From Bacteroidota bacterium (GTDB lineage: Bacteria > Bacteroidota > Bacteroidia > NS11-12g > UBA955): 50,157 nucleotides of DNA. Position numbers and translations under genes: made by a program. The notes beneath the pieces are model-generated. The model saw only the letters and a list, made by a program, of their open reading frames with translations. It was not told the DNA's origin and made no database searches. Below are positions 31,716 through 38,933 of the stretch, in pieces. Numbering within the stretch: the stretch's first letter is position 1; each line of letters starts with the position of its first letter. The stretch covers positions 1-50,157 of the forward strand of contig JAURIG010000003.1 in NCBI GenBank assembly GCA_030832905.1, in the 5' to 3' direction.

Positions 31716-32357
31716 ATGTGTAATAAGCTTTTCCACTTTATTGTTTTTTGCTTCCTAACTGGGTTGAGCATCCAAGATATTCAGGCCAAAAAGAAGCCAA
31801 TAAAAACACCTGAGCCCAAAACAATTGAATGGGCAGAATCTAATGCAACGGTTATTAAATTCAGAAATGGAGACACTCTAATTTTCGCAGCAAGTGAAGC
31901 CGCATGGGTTCAAGCTTGCTCAAATAAACAAGCTGCCTATTGCATTTACGAGAACAATGATAGCATTGGCAGAACGATAGGTTATCTGTACAATTGGTAT
32001 GCGATTACTGATACTAGATCTTTAGCTCCTAAAGGTTGGAAAATACCCAATGAGCAAGATTGGAAAACATTTAAGAATCAAATCTACAACTCTGACAGCA
32101 CAATAGTCATTGATTCGCTAATAGGTGAAATTGATGAAATTTACGCTAAAAACGGGTTAACAATTCAATACGGAGGCGACAGATCACATACAGGTGAGTT
32201 TAAAAACTTAGGCAGCCATATGGCTTGGTGGTCAATAGATGCCCCAACATACAACTCTTGGACAAATCATGGATTTGGCGGATATTCTGGTGTAGACACA
32301 GACGAAAACCAAGGTAAATGTGTTGGTCTTTACGTCCGCTTTATAAAAGACAAATAA
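31716..32357 (+). CDS. FISUMP-domain secreted protein
   Basis: Signal peptide; GYLYNWYAITDTRSLAPKGWKIPNEQDWKTF ... CVGLYVRFIKDK (Fibrobacter succinogenes major paralogous domain pattern). Confidence 0.75.
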   Translation: MCNKLFHFIVFCFLTGLSIQDIQAKKKPIKTPEPKTIEWAESNATVIKFRNGDTLIFAASEAAWVQACSNKQAAYCIYENNDSIGRTIGYLYNWYAITDTRSLAPKGWKIPNEQDWKTFKNQIYNSDSTIVIDSLIGEIDEIYAKNGLTIQYGGDRSHTGEFKNLGSHMAWWSIDAPTYNSWTNHGFGGYSGVDTDENQGKCVGLYVRFIKDK

Positions 32358-32396
32358 ACTCCGTAAACAAGATCGAAATAAATGTTTATTAGTGAT

Positions 32397-32415
32397 GGGA
32401 TTACTGCGTGATCCC
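32397..32415. repeat. Copy 1 of GGGATTACTGCGTGATCC direct repeat (partial dyad)
   Basis: GGGATTACTGCGTGATCCC; second copy at 32518; GGGATTA/TGATCCC can pair. Confidence 0.7.
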
Positions 32416-32441
32416 AGAAAAAGGTCCTGCAAAAAAACCAA

Positions 32442-32469
32442 AGCAAAGCACTTGCTTTGCTAACTTTTT
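32442..32469 (+). terminator. Terminator-like stem-loop downstream of FISUMP gene
   Basis: AGCAAAGC-ACTT-GCTTTGCT followed by AACTTTTT. Confidence 0.55.
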
Positions 32470-32517
32470 ACGCCCTTTATAAAACACTCAATGTCTACGA
32501 CAATGGAAGAAAAAACA

Positions 32518-32535
32518 GGGATTACTGCGTGATCC
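32518..32535. repeat. Copy 2 of GGGATTACTGCGTGATCC
   Basis: Exact 18-nt match to 32397-32414. Confidence 0.7.
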
Positions 32536-32562
32536 ACAATGGTGGGCGTCTACTAGCTAAGT

Positions 32563-32596
32563 AAAGGTTTGCTTGGGCGCAAACCGCTTTTTTTAT
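32563..32596 (+). terminator. Intrinsic terminator
   Basis: GGTTTGC-ttgggc-GCAAACC followed by GCTTTTTTTATGC. Confidence 0.75.
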
Positions 32597-32686
32597 GCCT
32601 TCAAAAACTTAAGTAAGAAGACTAAAAAATGAATAGAGACTATACAATTTAAAAAACAACTTAAATATTACTTGGTTTTTTCTTGC

Positions 32687-32720
32687 ATAAAAAAAGGTTC
32701 TCTGAGAACAGAGAACCTTT
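32687..32720 (-). terminator. Terminator of the tRNA-Pro/tRNA-Arg transcription unit
   Basis: Reverse strand AAAGGTTCTCTG-TTCT-CAGAGAACCTTTTTTTATGC; 12-bp perfect stem. Confidence 0.88.
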
Positions 32721-32730
32721 ACTTTGCTAG

Positions 32731-32804
32731 TGATCCCGAAGGGATTCGAACCCCTGACCCACAGATTAGAAATCTGTTGCTCTATCCAGCTGAGCTACGA
32801 GACC
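32731..32804 (-). tRNA. tRNA-Arg (anticodon TCT)
   Basis: Reverse strand GGTCTCGTAGCTCAGCTGGATAGAGCAACAGATTTCTAATCTGTGGGTCAGGGGTTCGAATCCCTTCGGGATCA; complete cloverleaf; anticodon loop TTTCTAA. Confidence 0.96.
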
Positions 32805-32870
32805 TTGTTTAAAAAAAAAGGCAGTCACAATTGATGCAAATTTGCAAACTGTCTACTGCCAATTGTTTAG

Positions 32871-32944
32871 TCGGGGTGGCAGGATTTGAACCTACGACCT
32901 TCTGCTCCCAAAGCAGACGCGATACCGGGCTACGCTACACCCCG
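32871..32944 (-). tRNA. tRNA-Pro (anticodon TGG)
   Basis: Reverse strand CGGGGTGTAGCGTAGCCCGGTATCGCGTCTGCTTTGGGAGCAGAAGGTCGTAGGTTCAAATCCTGCCACCCCGA; anticodon loop TTTGGGA. Confidence 0.96.
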
Positions 32945-33017
32945 AAAAAGGTTTTGTTTTTTAAGAACTGGGCTGCAAAGGTAAGATTATTTTTTTCTTT
33001 TGCAAACTTTTTTGCAA

Positions 33018-33773
33018 CTAAACCACTGGCTGAGCATTGAAACGTTTGAATAAATACCTGTGCAATAAATAAAATGCATAGAAATGAACAAGGATCGCTA
33101 ATTCTAAACCCACAATATACCATGGCCATTCACCGATTACAAATGGATTGTCAGCATTAGGCTTTTGACATAGAAACATATAATTACCATCGCTTAAATG
33201 GTTAATTAGCCCTATAATTGGAATACACAATTGAGTCAATAAAAACACTTTCCACCAGGCGTGTTTGGGCAATTCAATTTTTAAAACCAGTGTGCCATAA
33301 AAAGCAGCCAATATTACTGCTCCATGTGATAAACCATATGTAATTAACTCATAAGTTCCTTGGCCATGTGTTAATTCAGGCGTTATAAAAGCATGAACAG
33401 CGCCTGCACTCCAAAAAACAAGTAATTCAAACAGCAATTGAGAACGTGTTAACAACATACCAATCGCTATGATTTCAGACATCGAACACAAATGAAAAGG
33501 CAGATTGTTTTGAATGTCCCATGTGCCTTTCTGCAAATAATAAATATGGCTATACACACAATTTACAGCAACAATAACAGCCATAATTTTTGCTATTAGC
33601 ATTCGTTTTTCAGGGTGTTTGAAAGCATAGGTAGCTATGATTAATACTATCGCTGCCGCTAATAAGCCTAAATTTAAGGTGAACCAATCTGCAGATCCTG
33701 GTTCTATTGCAAAGTGTAGATGATTTCTGTCCAAAATATTTTGGCAAAATAGCGATAAGTAGAATAAATCCAA
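33018..33773 (-). CDS. TIGR02206 family (YwaF-like) membrane protein
   Basis: 251 aa multi-TM; NNLPFHLCSMSEIIAIGMLLTRSQLLFELLVFWSAGAVHAFITPEL, NYMFLCQKPNADNPFVIGEWPWYIVGLELAILVHFYAFYLL. Confidence 0.8.
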   Translation of the reverse strand: MDLFYLSLFCQNILDRNHLHFAIEPGSADWFTLNLGLLAAAIVLIIATYAFKHPEKRMLIAKIMAVIVAVNCVYSHIYYLQKGTWDIQNNLPFHLCSMSEIIAIGMLLTRSQLLFELLVFWSAGAVHAFITPELTHGQGTYELITYGLSHGAVILAAFYGTLVLKIELPKHAWWKVFLLTQLCIPIIGLINHLSDGNYMFLCQKPNADNPFVIGEWPWYIVGLELAILVHFYAFYLLHRYLFKRFNAQPVV

Positions 33774-33861
33774 GTTTTATTCTCCAACATTGTCGTTTAA
33801 AATCTCTGAATTTTAATTTTGTTTTCTTGAATAAACGATTAATTTTGCATCCCCATAATTC

Positions 33862-33948
33862 GGTGAGGTGACTGAGAGGCCGAAAGTAGCAGTTTGCTAA
33901 ACTGCCGTACGGGAAACTGTACCGAGGGTTCGAATCCCTCCCTCACCG
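33862..33948 (+). tRNA. tRNA-Ser (anticodon GCT)
   Basis: GGTGAGGTGACTGAGAGGCCGAAAGTAGCAGTTTGCTAAACTGCCGTACGGGAAACTGTACCGAGGGTTCGAATCCCTCCCTCACCG; class II variable arm; anticodon GCT. Confidence 0.96.
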
Positions 33949-34078
33949 CTTTAAAACATAAAAAAAAGCCCGCCAAGGGCTTTTTTTTATGCAACAAATT
34001 TTCCTAGGAGGGATAAGAACCCGAGCAGAGGGTTCGAGCCGAGCTTGCGAGACCACGAAGTAATCCCTCCCTCACCGC
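33949..34078 (+). repeat. tRNA-Ser-tail repeat unit U0
   Basis: Terminator hairpin + caacaaattttcctagg + GGAGGGATAAGAACCCGAGCAGAGGGTTCGA[GCCGAGCTTGCGAGACCACGAAGTA]ATCCCTCCCTCACCGC. Confidence 0.92.
33961..33989 (+). terminator. tRNA-Ser terminator (hairpin of repeat unit U0)
   Basis: AAAAAGCCC-GCCAA-GGGCTTTTTTTT. Confidence 0.88.
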
Positions 34079-34203
34079 AATTAAAATTAAAATAAAACCC
34101 GCTAAGGGTTTTTTTTATGCCCATTTCCTTTGGAGGGATAAGAACCCGAGCAGAGGGTTCGAGCCGAGCTTGCGAGACCACGAAGTAATCCCTCCCTCAC
34201 CGC
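34079..34203 (+). repeat. tRNA-Ser-tail repeat unit U1
   Basis: Same organisation; AAAACCC-GCTAA-GGGTTTT hairpin; identical 72-nt GGAGGGAT...CTCACCGC block. Confidence 0.92.
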
Positions 34204-34330
34204 TTTAAGACATAAAAAACAGCCCGCCAAGGGCTTTTTTTATGCAACAAATTTCCCTAGGAGGGATAAGAACCCGAGTAGAGGGTTCGAGCCGAACGAA
34301 ATGAAACAACATTAGCAATCCCCTTGGTTC
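34204..34330 (+). repeat. tRNA-Ser-tail repeat unit U2 (3' part divergent)
   Basis: Same hairpin and AGGGATAAGAACCCGAGTAGAGGGTTCGAGCCGA, then diverges: ACGAAATGAAACAACATTAGCAATCCCCTTGGTTCAC. Confidence 0.85.
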
Positions 34331-34448
34331 ACTTTGTGATTTATTATAAATCTTATAAATATAAGCTTTAAATTATTTAAAATTCATTTTTTACAATAAT
34401 GTAAATTAATTATGAATATGAATTAAAATAAAAAATAAATTACTTTTG

Positions 34449-34478
34449 TTGTTTGTTTATGTAAAATTATTATTTTTG
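34449..34478 (+). promoter_or_regulatory. Bacteroidota-type promoter upstream of the AT-rich cargo genes
   Basis: TTG (34449-34451), 19-nt gap, TATTTTTG (34471-34478); ATG at 34497. Confidence 0.55.
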
Positions 34479-34496
34479 CATAAAATATATTAAAAC

Positions 34497-34954
34497 ATGA
34501 TTAAACAAATTACATTAACTTTATTACTAGTTTTAACGTTTAAAACTTCTCATGCAAGGCCTATTATCAATAAAACAGTTAATGATTGTGGTAAAAACCT
34601 GTTAGGCCAAGTAATGTGTGGTCATGTAAAACAAGAATTAGTTATTTATCAATGTGGAACAGTTGCTGAGCCCAAAAACTGTGAAGGGTGGGTACTAACA
34701 TGTTCTGGCTCAGGAACAACAGCCTATTGATGCAAATTCTCAATCTATAAATGATGCTATTGATGATTATTGGGGTAATTTTCTATTGGACTTAGCCAAT
34801 AATTATATAGACAATAATGTCCTAACTGGAACACATTCGGAAACTGTTGTGATTTCTGATCAAACAGTTAGAATTTATACCGTTGTTTGGAGTATTACTA
34901 TTGATGTGAACGGTAATGCAAACGGTTATGTAAGTGTTTCATGTAATGTCTAAA
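34497..34954 (+). pseudogene. Small secreted protein ORF, probably frameshifted (two overlapping-frame segments)
   Basis: 34497-34730 encodes MIKQITLTLLLVLTFKTSHARPIINKTVNDCGKNLLGQVMCGHVKQ...CSGSGTTAY*; the +1 frame then stays open as ..AQEQQPIDANSQSINDAIDDYWGNFLLDLANNYIDNNVLTGTHSETVVISDQTVRIYTVVWSITIDVNGNANGYVSVSCNV* with no good start codon. Confidence 0.55.
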
Positions 34955-36049
34955 TCATACAATTTTAAATATTGTGTTCTGTTATTGCTTTTTATTGCTT
35001 TTAAAGCAATTGAAAGTCATGCTACACAGAATTTGAAGTTTAAATACAATAAAGAAGATTTATTATACACATTTAAAAATAAGGCGGCTTCATTGACAAA
35101 ATGTATTGATAATAACTTATACATTTTAGAAAGCCAAGAAACGTTAATAGTTAAGGTTTCAAAATTTAACTTTGAAACAACTAAGTTGTCAGAATGGACA
35201 ATTGATTTGAGTCATTTAGAGTATGAAGGTATTATTGATTTTTTTATTGAAGACTCTAAATTCTATTTTCTATGTGACAATGGTACACGAATTTGTTGTT
35301 TTGATTTTGTTCAAAATAAAGAAGTTTTTAATTTTCAAATAGATAATCCTAGTTCAGTGCTTTTTGAATATACGAATATCCATGTTTATGATAAATGCAT
35401 TTACTTAGTCTTCTCGATTGATATTTCAAGTAAATCAACCGATAAACGAAATTTATTTATAGACAAATACGACTTTAAATCAAATCAAATCATTCCCTTA
35501 ATTAAACGTAAATTGAATGCCAATGTTTTTTCTATTACAAATTATTTGAATTATACGTTTAATAAAAACTTACTTTATTGTAATGATGTCTTAACTGGCG
35601 AATTAAACAACTATAATTTATTAGATTCCTTTCCTTGCCCAACAAAGCTATTTGTCAATGAATTTGATTTGAGTTTATATAAAACAAACAGAATTTCTGT
35701 TTTAGAAAATAGTTTTTCAAAAACGAATTCTAATTTATTATTAGATAGTTTAAGGTATTTTTTTGACAATGAAATAACTTCTACTTGGATAAGTACCAAT
35801 AATGGATTTGTTTGCACTCTTGACAAGCATCCATCGGATTCCTGTGTGGCAAGAATTAGAGCTATGGATATCGCAAACAATCAAAAATATTCTGTTATTT
35901 TGAGCGACAGTAATTCGAACTGTATACAACAAAAAGTTTATTTAAATTATCAGTATTTTGATGGAAAGACTTTCATTCAAGTTTATAATTATTTCGATCC
36001 TAAAACTAGTCAATCAAGTTTAAGGTACAAAGTTTTTGCCTCTGATTAA
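34946..36049 (+). CDS. Hypothetical secreted protein, orphan
   Basis: Signal-peptide-like start MSKSYNFKYCVLLLLFIAFKAIESHA; ATG at 34946 overlaps the end of the preceding open frame (AATGTCTAA). No domain recognised. Confidence 0.75.
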   Translation: MSKSYNFKYCVLLLLFIAFKAIESHATQNLKFKYNKEDLLYTFKNKAASLTKCIDNNLYILESQETLIVKVSKFNFETTKLSEWTIDLSHLEYEGIIDFFIEDSKFYFLCDNGTRICCFDFVQNKEVFNFQIDNPSSVLFEYTNIHVYDKCIYLVFSIDISSKSTDKRNLFIDKYDFKSNQIIPLIKRKLNANVFSITNYLNYTFNKNLLYCNDVLTGELNNYNLLDSFPCPTKLFVNEFDLSLYKTNRISVLENSFSKTNSNLLLDSLRYFFDNEITSTWISTNNGFVCTLDKHPSDSCVARIRAMDIANNQKYSVILSDSNSNCIQQKVYLNYQYFDGKTFIQVYNYFDPKTSQSSLRYKVFASD

Positions 36050-36065
36050 ATTTAAATATTGATTA

Positions 36066-36156
36066 AAGATAAAACAGAACCCGCCAAGGGCTTTTTTTAT
36101 GCAACAAATTTTCCTAGGAGGGATAAGAACCCGAGCAGAGGGTTCGAGCCGAGCTT
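36066..36156 (+). repeat. tRNA-Ser-tail repeat unit U3 (truncated), on the far side of the cargo
   Basis: GATAAAACAGAACCCGCCAAGGGCTTTTTTTATGCAACAAATTTTCCTAGGAGGGATAAGAACCCGAGCAGAGGGTTCGAGCCGAGCTT matches U0/U2, then similarity stops. Confidence 0.9.
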
Positions 36157-36289
36157 AACACTTTCTAATTGAAAAATCCATAAAAACCATTCGTATTAGG
36201 GGATTAGTTATACCCCTAAAACTTGTCGATAAATTCAACTGCGAGGGTTTCTTTTAGGGCATTAAAAGCTGTAATATTGTTCATCGATT

Positions 36290-38932
36290 ATGAACATCAA
36301 AGATTGTTTCAAATTCAGAGACATTAAAATTTATGGCAGCACCGAGTGGTTGGCCAACAATGCCAAGCGTTACCGTTCAGTTTTTGACGAACAAGAAGCC
36401 GCATTCATCTATTGCGAATTCTCCTTTTTCAACAAAAAATACGACGAGGAAAATTGGGATATCAGACTGCATTTAAAATGTTTGAATGAACAGGACGAAG
36501 AAATTTGCGATCTAAACTGTGACAGACCAATAGACAAACGCGACAACATCGTATACATACGCGAAGGCTGGGGCGTTAAAACACCCTCTACCTACTGGAA
36601 AGCCGGCACCTACCGTTGGGAGGCCTATCTAAACGAGGAACTCATTGCCACAAAAAGCTTCTACGTAGAACGCCAAGGCTTGGTAAAGAACGGCATCAAC
36701 CCCTACTTCAAAATCGACACCCTCAAATTGTACGAAGGCCCAGACGCCAACCTACAAGAGATCGATAGAAAATATTATATCGGCTTCAATGCCCTCAGTA
36801 CCCGTTACATTTGGATAGAATTCAATGCCAAAAACCTAACGCGTAAAAGCACTGACTGGGCCTGCGAACTCAGCTTCAACTTCAAAACCGCTTCAGGACA
36901 TTTAAAAGGTGCTGCTACAAAACTCTTCTTCATCAAACCTGACGAAGACCAATTCACAACCAGCGTAGGTTGGGGCAGCGACATGCTAGGCACCTGGGCA
37001 AGAGGTCGCTATTACATTGAAATCATTTTCATGGATGAACTCATTGCCAGCGTACCATTCGAAGTAGGCGACGACTATGTTGATGCCATAGAAGAAGACT
37101 TTATGCCACTAGTTCAATCAGGCTTCTACTTTGATGCAGACATGAGCCTTGAGGAAGATGAATTAGACAACATCGCTGCAGAAACCAAAGACTTCAACCC
37201 ACCAGCCAAAGACTCCATAGACAATGTCATGAAAGACCTTGACGATATGATTGGACTTGGCAGCATCAAAGAAAAGGTAAGAGAATACAGCAATTACTTA
37301 AAATTCATAGCCCTCAGAAAAGAGAAAGGGGTATCAGACAACGAACACATCAACCTACACGCCGTATTCAAAGGCAACCCTGGAACAGGTAAAACCACTG
37401 TAGCCAGAATGCTAGGCCGCATATACAAAGAACTAGGCCTCTTAAAGAAAGGCCATGTACATGAAGTAGACAGAGGCGACTTGGTAGCAGAATTCATAGG
37501 TCAAACCGCGCCTAAAACCAAAGAAGCCATTAAAAAAGCAAAAGACGGCATACTCTTTATTGACGAAGCCTACTCGCTTGCAAGAAAAGACGATGACAGC
37601 AAAGACTTTGGCAAAGAAGCCATCGAGATCCTCTTAAAAGAACTCAGTGACGCGCAAGACATTGCCATCATTGTAGCTGGTTACCCAACAGAAATGAACA
37701 CCTTCTTGGAATCTAATCCAGGTTTAAAATCAAGGTTTAACATGACCTATGACTTCCCAGATTATTTACCACAAGAACTCATTAAAATTGCTGAATATGC
37801 TTGCGACAAACGCGGCGTTAAACTCAGCAAAGACGCCAGCGAAGACTTATACAAACACCTCGTTGACGCCTACAGAGACCGCGACAAATTCTTTGGCAAT
37901 GCGCGTATGGTCAATTCCCTAATCGATGAATTCAAAATGAATTTAGGTTTGAGGGTCATGAAAACCAAAGACCCAAAACAACTCACCGTTGAATCACTCA
38001 GCACCATTGAGAAAGACGATATCGAAAAGGCCTACTTGAAACACAAAGGTGACGTTGCAGACATTCCAATTGATGAAGAACTCCTTAAAGAATCAGTTCA
38101 AAAACTTAAAAAGCTTACTGGTTTAGCCCAAGTAAAAGCAGACATAGACGAACTCATCAAACTGGTAAGGTATTACAAAGAAACAGGTAAAAACCCAAGA
38201 GAAATCTTCTCTTTGCACTCTGTATTTACAGGTAACCCAGGTACAGGTAAAACCACTGTTGCCCGCATATTGGCTCAAATCTACAAAGCCCTTGGCATAT
38301 TAGAAAGAGGCCACTTAGTAGAATGCGACCGTCAATCATTGGTGGGAGGATACATTGGGCAAACCGCCATCAAAACAGCTGAGTTAGTTGACAAAGCAAT
38401 GGGTGGTGTATTGTTCATTGACGAAGCCTACGCCCTCACTGAAGGTGGAGGCAACGACTATGGCAAAGAAGCGGTTGAAACCTTACTCAAACGCATGGAA
38501 GATCAACGCGGCAAATTCATTGTTATAGCAGCAGGTTACACCCAAAACATGGAACGCTTCTTAGAAGCCAACCCTGGTTTAAAATCAAGATTCGACAGAA
38601 CCTTCAAGTTTGAAGACTTCAACCCTGAAGAATTATTAGGCATAGCCATACAACAACTCGCTGACCACAACATCACACCAGACGACGCTGCGAAAAACCA
38701 ACTTAAAGCCTACATAGAATACTTGTACAAGAAACGCGACAAGTACTTTGGCAATGGTAGAGCCGTTAGAAAAGTGATTGAGGAAGCTGTAAGAAATCAA
38801 CACTTGCGCCTCAGCGAAATGGCCAAAAGCAAGCGCAGTGCTAAAACCATTGGCACGCTATTGTTTGAAGACGTAAAAGAATTTACCCCAGACAACATCC
38901 CAACTCAAAAAACAGGCATCGGATTTAAATAA
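36290..38932 (+). CDS. Tandem CbbX/SpoVK-type AAA+ ATPase with duplicated N-terminal module
   Basis: 880 aa; Walker A GNPGTGKTTVARMLGRIYKELG and GNPGTGKTTVARILAQIYKALG; Walker B GILFIDEAYSLA and GVLFIDEAYALT; N-terminal ~300 aa carries two GWG...W..G.Y..E....ELIA repeats. Confidence 0.9.
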   Translation: MNIKDCFKFRDIKIYGSTEWLANNAKRYRSVFDEQEAAFIYCEFSFFNKKYDEENWDIRLHLKCLNEQDEEICDLNCDRPIDKRDNIVYIREGWGVKTPSTYWKAGTYRWEAYLNEELIATKSFYVERQGLVKNGINPYFKIDTLKLYEGPDANLQEIDRKYYIGFNALSTRYIWIEFNAKNLTRKSTDWACELSFNFKTASGHLKGAATKLFFIKPDEDQFTTSVGWGSDMLGTWARGRYYIEIIFMDELIASVPFEVGDDYVDAIEEDFMPLVQSGFYFDADMSLEEDELDNIAAETKDFNPPAKDSIDNVMKDLDDMIGLGSIKEKVREYSNYLKFIALRKEKGVSDNEHINLHAVFKGNPGTGKTTVARMLGRIYKELGLLKKGHVHEVDRGDLVAEFIGQTAPKTKEAIKKAKDGILFIDEAYSLARKDDDSKDFGKEAIEILLKELSDAQDIAIIVAGYPTEMNTFLESNPGLKSRFNMTYDFPDYLPQELIKIAEYACDKRGVKLSKDASEDLYKHLVDAYRDRDKFFGNARMVNSLIDEFKMNLGLRVMKTKDPKQLTVESLSTIEKDDIEKAYLKHKGDVADIPIDEELLKESVQKLKKLTGLAQVKADIDELIKLVRYYKETGKNPREIFSLHSVFTGNPGTGKTTVARILAQIYKALGILERGHLVECDRQSLVGGYIGQTAIKTAELVDKAMGGVLFIDEAYALTEGGGNDYGKEAVETLLKRMEDQRGKFIVIAAGYTQNMERFLEANPGLKSRFDRTFKFEDFNPEELLGIAIQQLADHNITPDDAAKNQLKAYIEYLYKKRDKYFGNGRAVRKVIEEAVRNQHLRLSEMAKSKRSAKTIGTLLFEDVKEFTPDNIPTQKTGIGFK

Positions 38933-38933
38933 T

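Noticed and set aside
33987-34181. 64-aa minus-strand ORF (MVSQARLEPSARVLIPPKEMG...GGITSWSRKLGSNPLLGFLSL)
   Set aside because: Lies entirely inside repeat units U0/U1 and simply translates the repeat in reverse; no RBS or coding support.
34318-34332. ATCCCCTTGGTTCAC in unit U2 as the 3' end of a second, different tRNA
   Set aside because: No matching 5' acceptor half, D-arm or anticodon arm nearby, and the preceding T-stem half does not pair properly; left as unexplained divergence.
33949-36156. CRISPR array
   Set aside because: Repeats are ~120 bp, contain terminators and tRNA fragments, are nearly contiguous without short unique spacers, and no cas genes are present.
33949-36156. Classical integron with attC sites
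   Set aside because: No integron integrase in the window and no recognisable attC core boxes; the only similarity is an imperfect dyad near cassette-like ORFs. Kept only as a loose analogy.
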